Positions 41,386 through 51,095 of a DNA stretch of 64,000 nucleotides are shown here, in pieces. Origin of the DNA: Prorocentrum cordatum (taxonomy: Eukaryota > Sar > Dinophyceae > Prorocentrales > Prorocentraceae). The stretch lies in NCBI GenBank assembly GCA_963575745.1, contig CAUYUJ010015282.1, positions 351,151 through 415,150 on the forward strand, read 5' to 3'. The notes under the pieces are model-generated. The model was not told the origin of the DNA, searched no databases, and saw nothing but the letters and a program-made list of their open reading frames with translations. The position numbers were made by a program, and so were the translations under genes. Numbering within the stretch: the first letter of the stretch is position 1; every line of letters starts with the position of its first letter.

Positions 41386-43287
41386 TTTCCCCACATGCTT
41401 CGTGGGGTTATGGTTTTCTTCCCTGCCGCGCCGCACCCGCGTCTCCTCACACCTCCTCTCCTCTCTCTTTCTTCTTCCCCTCACCCACACACACACACGC
41501 ACTTCACTCTTCCCCCCCTCGTCACAGCACTGCTCAGCTCAGCTCAACTCACCTCAGCACAGCACAGCACAGCTCAGCTCAGCACAGCACAGCTCGGCTC
41601 AGCTCAGCACAGCTCAGCACAGCCCAGCACGGCTCAGCTCAGCACAGCACAACACAGCTCGTGACACTTTCTCGACACCACAGGGGGTGCGCAGGGGTTG
41701 GTCTCTCAGCTCGGCCGCTATCCACGACACTGGCGCAAAGGCTAGCAGGCGTGGCAGTTTCTCGACACCAAAGGGGATGGGCAGTGGGTGGTCTCTCAGC
41801 TCGGCCGCTATCCACGACACTGGCGCAAAGCCTAGCAGGCGTGGCACTTTCTCGACACCACAAGGGGTGCGCAGGGGGTGGTCTCTCACCGCGGTTCCTA
41901 TCCACGACACTGGCGCAAAGCCTAGCAGGCGTGGCACTCTCTCGACACCAAAGGGGGTGGGCAGGGGGTGGTCTCTCAGCTCGGCCGCTATCCACAACAC
42001 TGGTCGCAAAACCTAGCAGGCGTGGCACTTTCTCGACACCACAGGGGGTGCGCAGGGGGTGGTCTCTCATCGCGGCCCCTATCCACGACACTGGCGCAAA
42101 GGCTAGCAGGCGTGGCACTTTCTCGACACCACAGGGGGTGCGCAGGGGGGGGTCTCTCAGCTCGGCCGCTATCCACGACACTGGCGCAAAGCCTAGCAGC
42201 AGCGTGGCACTTTCTCGACACCAAAGGGGGTGGGCAGGGGGTCTCTCAGCTCGGCCGCTATCCACGACACTGGCGCAAAGCCTAGCAGGCGTGGCACTTT
42301 CTCGACACCACAGGGGGTGGGCAGGGGGTGGTCTCTCAGGGGGTGGTCTCTCAGCTCGGCCGCTATCCACGACACTGGCGCAAAGCCTAGCAGGCGTGGC
42401 ACTTTCTCGACACCACAGGGGGTGCGCAGGGGGTGGTCTCTCAGCTCGGCCGCTATCCACGACACTGGCGCAAAGCCTAGCAGGCGTGGCACTTTCTCGA
42501 CACCAAAAGGGGTGGGCAGGGGGTGGTCTCTCAGCTCCGCCGCTATCCACGACACTGGCGCAAAGGCTAGCAGGCGTGGTACTTTCTCGACACCACAGGG
42601 GGTGCGCAGGGGGTGGTCTCTCAGCTCGGCCGCTATCCACGACATTGGCGCAAAGCCTAGCAGGCGTAGCAGCCGTGGCATTTTCTCGACACCAGAGGGG
42701 TTGCGCAGGGGGTGGTCTCCCTATGCGTGCCAGGGTCGTCCAGGCATAGCAGGCGTGGCGTTCTCTCGACACCAGAGGGGGTGCGCAGGGGGTGGTCTCC
42801 CCATGCGTGCCAGGGTCGTCCAGGCATAGCAGGCGTGGCATTTTCTCGACACCAGAGGGGGTGCGCAGGGGGTGGTCACCCTATGCGTGCCAGGGTCGTC
42901 CAGGCATAGCAGGCGTGGCATTTTCTCGACACCAGAGGGGGTGCGCAGGGGGTGGTCTCCCTATGCGTGCCAGGGTCGTCCAGGCATAGCAGGCGTGGCG
43001 TTCTCTCGACACCAGAGGGGTTGCGCAGGGGGTGGTATCCCTATGCGTGCCAGGGTCGTCCAGGCATAGCCTCTAGTGCGGGATTGCGTATTACCTCTCG
43101 TATCCAAGTGCCAGGCGACGCCGGATATGACCGTCACAGATGACTCCTCAACCCCTCCTCTCCCCCCACACGTCCTCCCCCCCCTTTCAACGACCACAGG
43201 GGGCACCTGAGAGCATGACTGCGGTGGTAGTGGTAGCGCGGTTCACACAAGACATAAAATCAGTATGCGGGGTTCCTCGGTAGCGTA
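41386..43287 (-). repeat. Satellite cassette A, copy 2 (inverted)
   Basis: Reverse-complement arrangement of 9267-11300. The hairpin border CCCCACATGCTTCGTGGGG lies at 41389. A CAGCTCAGCA pentamer block (41525-41660) comes next. About a dozen 90-bp units (TTTCTCGACACCACAGGGGG, CAGCTCGGCCGCTATCCACG) follow, then five 80-bp units (CCCTATGCGTGCCAGGGTCG), and finally the border GGGGTTCCTCGGTAGCGTA at 43269. It starts only 3 bp after cassette B copy 2 ends. Confidence 0.85.
41525..41660. repeat. (CAGCTCAGCA)n repeat
   Basis: AGCTCAGCACAGCACAGCTC pentamers between the hairpin border and the first satellite unit of cassette A copy 2. Absent from copy 1. Confidence 0.85.
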
Positions 43288-43357
43288 GTTTTTTCCAGAG
43301 AACAAATTCTATATGGTGCAACCTATGTTGCGCAGTCTGCGCGGCAGAGGGGCGGCG

Positions 43358-43362
43358 ACGAG
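43358..43362. repeat. Copia target-site duplication, left
   Basis: ACGAG directly precedes the left LTR and is repeated at 53121-53125. The flanking DNA on both sides is the same GGCGGCGACGAGG-type minisatellite, so the empty site can be inferred. Confidence 0.85.
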
Positions 43363-43582
43363 TGTGAGCCGACGATCGGATCGAGAGGGACGGACGGGCG
43401 CGGGGAGAGGGCGACTGAGGGTCGCTGGGGCCCGCCTCTCCTCCCCACGTTTTCAGAGACTTGAGCCACAACAATCGCAGTGCGCGCACGCCTGCAGCAC
43501 AGAATAGCAAAGCACGAGACTATTCACACAGGCTCCCAACACACCTAGCTCGAAGGGTGGGGTGGCAAGGATATACAAGACA
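43363..43582 (-). repeat. Copia 3-prime LTR
   Basis: Plus-strand ends are TGTGAGCCGACG and ATATACAAGACA. It is about 97.7 percent identical to 52901-53120, with differences clustered in the centre (CGCAGTGC versus CACAGTAC, and three others). Confidence 0.93.
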
Positions 43583-43597
43583 GTGCCCCCTATTTTA
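43583..43597 (-). promoter_or_regulatory. Candidate polypurine tract
   Basis: On the sense (minus) strand TAAAATAGGGGGCAC lies immediately before the 3-prime LTR. The G-run is where plus-strand priming is expected, although the last CAC is not purine-only. Confidence 0.5.
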
Positions 43598-43714
43598 GCA
43601 CCCTTCGAGCTCTTGCAAAATCAGCGCAGACAGAACGCCAGGCCCCTCCCCGCGGTCCCCGAGTTCCCCCCCCACGAGGGTACACGGCGGGCACGGCCCG
43701 AGCATCCCTGAACT

Positions 43715-45540
43715 TCAGCCGCAGGATGTAAGTCCTGGCGGCCGCGTCGCTTCTTCTCCTTCTTCTCGCGAGTCTCCTCCTCCCCCGTGCTCGATCACGG
43801 GCTGAGAGCTCAGAGGCCTGAGCGCCACGACGGCGTCTGCTTCTCTCGTCCCCGCCTGGGCCTCCTCCCTCTCGCCGCCTGCCTCCTCCTCCTCCTCCTC
43901 CGGGCTCCGCCCTGTGATCCTCTCCTTGGCGGACGACTCCTGGGCCAAGACTTTCCTCGAGGGCGCCCGAGACCGGGACTTGAGCGCCAAGTTCAGTGAC
44001 CTCTCGTCGAGCGATCCCGTCTCATCTGTGAGCGCCAGAGTGCCTTTCCCCATCAAATCGGCCAAAGCATAATTGCCGCGCTGGGGGTCCACCTTGGCCA
44101 GACTGTCGGCGGGCATTTTACAGTGGGGGGCCCACCTGATCGTCGAGAGGTTGGCGACCATCGAGTCCCTAACTATGGCCATCTCGATGCTGTTACGTCG
44201 ATCAGCCTTACTCCCTCCGCAGTTCTTTGACAGGGTGTCGAAGAGGCTCGCAGCGTCTACGATGGAGATCCCCTGGGAGGCTACCGCGATCTCGCAGTCG
44301 TCCGGGGGGGCGACGGCGAACGGGCAGGCGGAGCGGGAGTTCCACCAGTCGGGCCCCCGAACGTCCCCGTACAACGCGCCCCTAAAGACCGGCCAGATCC
44401 ACTGCCCCTCTGCTAAGGCACCTGAAAGACTCAAGGTCTCGGCGGACAGGGTGGACGACACGACGCGACGGAGACGCTGACTGCGCCAGGAGAGCAGAGA
44501 GACCTTCGCACGTTGGTTGTGCCGAATGCGGGATTCCCCGAGCAGGACCATCCAGGCCCCTTGGGCCCCGTCCCGCTTGGCGGAGCCCGGACCGCCTGCA
44601 TCGCTGCAGGTGATCACGGTCACCGCTGCCAGGTCAAGCGGCCAGATCGTAATCGTATTACATGCGGTTCCGCGAAGGTATCTAGCAACGCGATTAGCCA
44701 TCATGGCCGAGGCAACAGTGACATGAGGGCATTCCGCACTGAGAATGGACGCAGACCCCGAAACGTCTGGCCTCGACTGGCGCCCGACCCACAAGATCTT
44801 AGCGACCAGTCCCGTGTAGTCCCGGAGCTCTCGCTCGTCGAGCAGCTGCTCTGGCTGTCCCGTTCTCTGGCGGTCTAGCTTCATCGGTCGAAGTTGCTCC
44901 AGCACGTATTTTTCTTGATCAACCAAGATACGCCCGTCTGGCATCTGACGTATGCGACGGCCGGCATACTCGGCTTCTCCAGACTGCCATTTTCCGAATT
45001 TAAACCTGCTGGTAAGTTGCTCCTTAAGAGCCTTCTCGTACAAAGGGTCAGTGGCGATAATCAAATCATCGACTTCGATGACGATCAACGACTTCAATCC
45101 CCCCGTGGGGTAGTGGGCGACCCAGAGGCACGGTTCGAGCAGGGACCGACGATAGCCGAGCGAGCGAAGGAAAGCCGTCAGCGTCTGATGCCACCTGATC
45201 GGGGCATCGTTGAGCCCGTATACAGGCGCGACCAACTCAAGCAGGCTTCCTTTCGGCACGTCGACGCCGTCACATGGTTCGACGTAGATCTTACCATTCG
45301 GACGACAGAGAGGATCAGCTTGGCAAAAGGCATTCTTGCAGTCTGCGATCTGCAGCTGCCATTTCTTGCCAGCGACCAGCTGTGGAGCGACGAGATCGGC
45401 CTCCTCTTGAGGCGTGGGCGCGTACACCTTCAGGTTCTCCGCGTCCGGATCGGCATAGCCCCGGACGCACCATCGCGACTTCGCGCGCGCCTTCGCCTCG
45501 GTGCCCTCCTGGGGCTTCCACCGACGCACCATCCTCGACG
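43715..45540 (-). pseudogene. Copia reverse transcriptase and RNase H
   Basis: The longest intact part of pol. RT begins with RRWKPQEGTEAKARAKSR and VRGYADPD. Motif A is LQIADCKNAFCQ (Asp at 45343-45341). The active site is VIEVDDLIIA (Asp pair at 45070-45065), with Glu in place of the usual Tyr of YVDD. RNase H carries VITCSDAGGPG, SSTLSAETLSLSG and, near its end, ADRRNSIEMAIVRDSMV and MPADSLAKVD. A charged Glu-rich tail follows to the stop at 43715. The frame runs without a stop, but it is joined to the integrase only by a frame change near 45530. Confidence 0.85.
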
Positions 45541-47040
45541 AGAGGATCCTCGATGGGGTCCTTACGGCGAATGAAGGCGGCCTCGGGGGGGGGAACGACA
45601 CGCGCGGCCTTCGTCTGGGTCATCGCTGACCACTCGACCGCGTCCGACTCACGGAACTGAGCTCGCTCCTCCGGGCTCAGATGCTTCCAGACGACTTCCT
45701 GACCTCGCTTCGTCCCTGCGTCCGGCTTGGCTGACGAGGATGACCCACTCACGACGAAAGTACCTCCCTCGGGGGACCGAGCGCTCCCAGCATACACCTG
45801 AAGAATCTCCGCGAAGAGGCCCAGATCCTGAGGGTCCGCCTCGCTGTCATCGGCTGGCCCGAGATCGATCCAGAAGTCCCCAGTGCCCCCCTCGGGTCCC
45901 TCGGCGAGGCCCACCAGTGGCCCTGGCTCGATCCCTTCTCCGGGACTGCTTAACTTTTCCCATTCCTGAACTCGTTCGACAACGGAGGAGCCCCCGTTGG
46001 CTTCGACTGGGGTCACCCGAAGGTCCTGGGTTAGCAGCCCTCGAACTGGGGATCCCGGACGCCGTGTGTGAGTCGAGACTCGAGTGACTGCTCGTGGAGA
46101 GCGGTCTCGATCGGCGCTCCGAGCCGTCTCCTCCGGTGGCGGTCTCGGCGCGGTCTGGCCGCCGGTGACCTGCGGCGGCAGGGCTCCGGGGGGCGACACT
46201 TGACTGTTCGTTCGAGGACGGGGCGCGGGGGGGCCTGGCAACTCGGGTGGAACGTGAAGCTTCTCCTCCTTCTCTCTGGCATCCCCCGGGTCGGAAAGGG
46301 CCTCCGGCATCCCAGGAGCTGGGCTCGGAGGCACTGACTCCCCTACTTCACGCACTGATCCGGGATCAGAGCGAAACGAGGCTGGCTCTGGGACGGGCTG
46401 AGGCTCCTCATCCAGAGTAGGTCCTGGGGCGTGGCCGCCGTGCCTTCCGCTGGCTTCGCCGGGGGTAAACGGGCCGCCGGCTTCCTCGGCCCGGGGGCCC
46501 GCGGTGTCCCAGGCTTCCTCGGAAGGAGGACCCTCCTGCGTCACATCAAGAGCCCCGATACGGCGACCGGGATTCTTGACCTGCTCCTGGAGGCTCCGGA
46601 ACTCCGCAGTGTCCGCCAGCTCGGCTCCCTGGGCTTCAACCCTGGTGGCGGCCCGGACTTGCTCGGTGCTGCATTTCCAGAGCTTCGTCCTCATCGCGAC
46701 CCACACTGTGGTGCCGCGTTGCGCCACGACGGCCCCGGGGCCCACCCAGCGGTCTCGCTGCAGAGAGTGGCTCTTGGCCCCGACAAGCTTCCTCCAGACG
46801 TAGACCCACTGCCCAGGAACATGCGCTCGATCGGCGTGGTGCCGCGCCCGACTGGCTTCTGACACGCGTGATCTCGCATCGGCCGACATGAGTGCCAGCT
46901 TGGCCTGTTCCCGAATTTGATGCTTCCTCGCGAACGCCCCTGCTGCAGAGTCGCAGCCTTCGACATTCCCCTGGATCACGTCATCGACGCCAACATCGTC
47001 CACCCCCTCATCGCTGAGCAGGGCCCGGGGGAGACGGGGT
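45530..47040 (-). pseudogene. Copia integrase C-terminus and linker
   Basis: The frame contains SRARHHADRAHVPGQWVYVW and RDRWVGPGAVVAQRGTTVWV, the GKxxW-like C-terminal integrase module. A long Pro/Glu/Ser-rich linker to RT follows, containing WKHLSPEERAQFRESDAVEW, a block typical just before RT in these elements. Confidence 0.7.
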
Positions 47041-47640
47041 TCTCTCCGAAGACTAGCTGGCACGGGGAGTACCCTGGGCGGTGGTAATATCTGTTCTTTG
47101 CAGCCACCGTCTCGTAAATGAGGAGCTCCACTTCCTCGAGGGTGTTGGGGTGCACAACTTCCGAGGCCTTCGAAACCGCATCCTTGATCTAGCCTCCGTG
47201 TCTCTCTGCCCTGCCGTTTTGCCAGGGAGAGGTCGAGTCGCACACGTGTTGGAAGGTTCCAACGCGTTCGCACCCTCTCACGAACGCTCCGAGGAATTCC
47301 CCCCCGCCATCGCTGATAAGAACCTCGGGGGGACCGAAGATCCGCAGCCAGCATCGCTCGAAAGCGGCCCAGAAGTTCTCGGAACTCAGGGCGTCGTTGG
47401 GCGGTATCATGTGACACTGCTGAAACCCTGATCCGTGGTACGGCGATTTTGGTCCCCAGGACCGTGACGAAAAAACAATCGACCGCTACCACGCGGTTGA
47501 AGCGATAGGTCCTCGGGACCGCGGCCCGACGACGCCAGGTCGGCTTGGCGTGACTGTCACACTGCTCGCAGCGGAAGTCATGCCTCACGTATTCTAAAAC
47601 GTCGGACCGGGCGTGTGCTAGCTTCAACAACTTGAGAAAC
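47040..47640 (-). pseudogene. Copia integrase core, frameshifted
   Basis: The HHCC-like CEQCDSHAKP is followed by RFNRVVAVDCFFV with the first catalytic Asp (47480-47478). After a shift near 47440, the second frame carries GPPEVLISDGGGEF with the second Asp (47311-47309) and STSPWQNGRAERHGG with the catalytic Glu (47206-47204). A TAG stop at 47191-47189 comes right after RHGG. The same frame then continues as IKDAVSKASEVVHPNTLEEV until a second shift near 47035. All three catalytic residues survive but not in one frame. Confidence 0.85.
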
Positions 47641-48029
47641 GCGTCCCGAGGGGGGGGGGCAAGGTTGATGTGCGTCTTCAAAACTTCCCCCTGAAGCCCC
47701 TTACTGAGCTTCCTGCTGGGCCGGGGCTCCCCCCCATCTTCTACTGGGTCCCCCTCGGAGGCGGAGTCATCTGCCTCCTCGTCGGCGGCCAGTGTGGCGG
47801 CCGCCGGTTCCTGAGGGCGGGAGAAAGAGGCAAACTCGTCCTGATACTCTTCGCGGTGTCCGAGAGCAGCGATGCGGGTCGATTCGAAAATCCCCTCACT
47901 GATGGCTTCGACGAGGTCGGGAGGATACTCCTGAGCGGCACGGGTCATAGCCCGGCCGCGCAAGTGCTGATGCCTGCGTTCCCCCTGACATCGACGCAGG
48001 AGGGGTCTCAACAGCGTGGGGCGATTCGT

Positions 48030-48500
48030 AAGACATCTGGTGGGTTTCTTGTTCGGTCCCCCCCCCTGAACGGCCAGTCCGTACTGGCAGAGATCGGCGA
48101 CCCTGGAGACCACGCCTGGTCGACTCGAAATCTCCCGCACCGAGGCGAGCTCCCACGAGCAGGCTCCCTCCGGATGCTCCAGAAGGAACCCCCTACCCCT
48201 GGCCATCTGGTACTCGGCCACTCTCATGCAGAAGGACATGAAACGAATCCCCTTTTCTTCGGCTTCTCGAAGCCGCTCGGCCGACATCCTTTTCCAGCTG
48301 GGTCGTCGGGCTATCGAGAACTGCAGGCATTCAGGAGACATGACCACGACCTCAGGCTGGTCGGCCTCCAGCAGGGCCCAGGCCGTTCGCTCTCCGGCAT
48401 CGGTCGACAGGTCGAGCGAAGATCGAGGCTGCGAGACACTGGGTAGCCCCGACTCTTCAAGTCGGCGGTCGTGCGAGGGACCGAAAAGAATTCCATCACG
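48030..48500 (-). pseudogene. SPxC/EHP domain, methyltransferase-like, in copia pol
   Basis: Between protease and integrase lies MEFFSVPRTTADLKSRGYPV then SLDL, a frame change near 48430, then EVVVMSPECLQFSIARRP (48350-48300) and RGFLLEHPEGACSWELA (near 48150-48190). The order resembles a SAM-dependent methyltransferase core: strand 1 with a Pro-rich loop, an acidic strand-2 end, a (S)PPC-xxFS loop and an E-(N/H)-P strand like motifs IV and VI of C5-cytosine methyltransferases. Here the Pro before the Cys is Glu. The fold assignment is inference from motif order. Confidence 0.5.
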
Positions 48501-49363
48501 AGCTTCCGGCCTGACTCGGCCAGATAGTCCTGGATCAGACGTTTCCGATGACGCTTCAGCTTCTTGACGGTTTCCCCCCCGGTCGCGGTCAGAACGGCAT
48601 CCCGAACTTCCCCGGGGACGTGGCACGTGAGCTCCTCGAGCTCTGGACCCGGGGCCGGCAGTCCTGATCCCAAGGTGAGAATCCCCCCAAAAGGCGAATC
48701 TTCGACATCCTCGGATCCTGGGCGCTCCTCCTTCCCCTGGGCTGGAATCCTCCCTGTCGGTCCGGGCGGAGGGACGTTGGTCGTCGCCCCAGTCGATCCG
48801 GGCGGAGGGACGTTGGTGGTCGCCCCAGTCAATCCCGGCTGCGGGGTGACCCAGATCTCCACCTTCAGGCTGTCGCTCGGGGCCTCCGCAAGTAGAGTCT
48901 GTACCTGCCGAGCGCTGAAGTCGGGCGCGAGCGTGTCGTAAAGGACCCTCGAGCCTCCTCGACACCTGATTCTGGCGAGCCCCCGGACCCACTCCCCTAA
49001 CTCGACGCTGGGTCGACCGACGAGGTGACAAGCGACGCGAGCGAAGAGCGCTTCGACTTCGTCCCTGGACAGTTCCCTGGGCAGCCACCCCCTTTCCCCG
49101 GCGACCTCGTCGAGGATCGTGGCCGTCCCCTTGGCGCTGTCCCACCACACGGACTGGGGCCGGAAAAAAGTGCCCCGATGAGCATTGCCGCATCGGCGCA
49201 GCTGTCGAGCACGGGCTACGGACGCAGCCCTCCAGATCAAGTGCTTTCCCTCGGAGCCCCCCCCCACGGGACAGCACGTGCCACTGGGATCCCGGGGCCC
49301 CGTGATTTGCTGAGGATTGGGTTCGTTCCCTCCCGCTCCTTCCCCATTATCCCCGCTGCTCCT
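48500..49363 (-). pseudogene. Copia pol linker after the Cys/His region
   Basis: The frame runs through GEWVRGLARIRCRGGSRVLY and DTLAPDFSARQVQTLLAEAP, a natural composition without a recognised domain. A tandem 36-bp repeat (GGCGGAGGGACGTTGGT) lies at 48770-48830. Confidence 0.5.
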
Positions 49364-50127
49364 CAGTTGCCGCGGCTGCTGGCCAGGCGCTCGATCGCTG
49401 TCGCCATCTTGCTCAGCGTCTCGGCGTTGGCCTGCATGGCGCTGGCCAGCTGTCCCAGCTCCGTCGTGGCACCCGAACTGGATGATGCCGACGGGGTAGC
49501 TGCCTTCGTCGACGGCGGCTTGACCTTGTGAACCCTCTTGGGCGGCTCGAAGGGCGCCTCCTGCGCCAACTCCCGCTCCATGGTCTGCCGCGCTTCCTTC
49601 CTGGCCTGCTTCTCGGCCTTGCGCTGCAGCTGGGCTCGGCGCTCTTCCTTCGTCAGCGGGCGCATCCACAGCTTCTTGTCGCACGCCAAGCACTTGGCCC
49701 ACCTGCTGTACTGGTTCTCCGTCTCGAAGAGTGCGGAGATCGGGTGGCAGCACTCCAGCTGCCCCGTCTTGGTCACCTGCTCTGCCCGAATCTCCTGCAT
49801 CATGTTCGACATCTTCTCGGCTGCGATGTGATCGGCCAACTGCACCATCATGCGTTTCCATCCCTTCTCGGCCGTCGTCAGCTGACCGGTGGCCTTGATC
49901 GACGCTGGCCACGGCATCTCCCCGAGCGGGTCGGTCGGCGAGTCTGATTCGTCCTCTTCGCCGATCTGCTCCCAAGACGCCTGGCTGTTCGTATCCATCT
50001 TCTCCTCGAACCGGACCGACTGGCGCGGCGCGCTGGGCTTCCTCTCCTTCATGCCGCCCTTCCTCACCAGACTGCTCGACCGTCCCGAGCCGGGAGCACC
50101 CTGCAGCGACTTCTCGAGTCGCCCCAT
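49363..50127 (-). pseudogene. Copia pol Cys/His linker
   Basis: A second frame replaces the protease frame at about 50130. It carries charged helical sequence and a possible zinc cluster, LECCHPISALF then YSRWAKCLACDKK. Comparable C-x-H ... C-x2-C motifs follow the protease in other dinoflagellate-type copia polyproteins, as I recall them. The competing frame over the same bases is compositionally unnatural, so this one is preferred. Confidence 0.55.
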
Positions 50128-50129
50128 TG

Positions 50130-51095
50130 CCGAAGCTCTCGGAGGTGATCTCGTGGCGCGGTTGACTCTCAGGTTCTTTGAGCCCAGAGATCTTTGGAGC
50201 GCCGGTCCCCTGGATGACGCCCTCTTCGACTCCTCGACTCCTCGCCGCCTCTGTCTGCCACCTCGCCTCCTCTATCTCAGCTTGCGGTGCCTCCTGGCTC
50301 CTGAAATCGGGATCTCCTCGAGACACTTCGACTCCCATCGGCCTACCCGAGGCCGCCCCGACCGCTTCTCCCCGAGAGGGTCCCCCCGGGAACGTTGGGC
50401 GAGGGTGCTCTGGACGTCCTGGAGCGCGTCCTAATTCCGAATTAGGACGCGCGTCCTGGAGGTCTGCGGGAGAGGGAGACAGACTGCAGGAGGTGGAGGG
50501 AGAAACATGCGCACCGAAATCGCTCGTGCCCAGTCCTGGCCAGCCCAGCTGAGCGCCTGCCGGAATCTCGAATTCCTGCGGGCTGCTCTCGTCCAAAAGT
50601 CCTGTGGTCCGATGCCCGGACCTCTGCCGATTCATGGGGGTGACCGTGCTGCGGCCGGCCATGCTCACGGCAATGGTGTTCTTCTCGAGGTCCACGACGG
50701 CGCCCGGGCTCTCCAGCCAGCGCACCGGGAGCAACAAGGGCACGTCCTCGGCGATGACCCTGAACAGGATCAGGCACCTGATGCCGCCCTTCGTCACAGG
50801 CACCATGGCTTCGCCGATCACCTTCGAGCTTCCTCCGATCCCCTTCGCGGTCCCCACGTGATTCACCTCGCGAAAGGGGGTGTTCCAGCCGCGCTCACGG
50901 TACTTGCCGATCAGGGTCGTCAACTGCTTCTTCCCTACCAGTGCCTGTCCGGCCGCAGTGTCTATCATGCCCTCGGGCTCATCCTGAGGGTGCATCTCGA
51001 ACGCGTAGGCGTCGTCGTCTCCCCGCACTTTCCGGCACAGCTCAAGAATCCGATGGCTGCCCACGATGAAGGAGCCGAAGTCGCCGTCGTCCTGT
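50130..51095 (-). pseudogene. Copia aspartic protease
   Basis: The frame has PEGMIDTAAGQALVGKKQL with the catalytic DTA (50962-50954). Then come VGTAKGIGGSSKVIGEAMV and VPLLLPVRWLESPGAVVDLE, the flap and C-terminal strands expected of a retropepsin. It lies one frame forward of gag. The switch occurs near 51085-51095 within ACGACAGGACGACGG on the sense strand. The Pro/Ser/Arg-rich part to 50130 is a linker. Confidence 0.75.

Noticed and set aside
45315-49277. A single 1320-residue protein
   Set aside because: Only parts of the frame are real pol sequence. The first quarter and the integrase middle are out of frame relative to recognised motifs.
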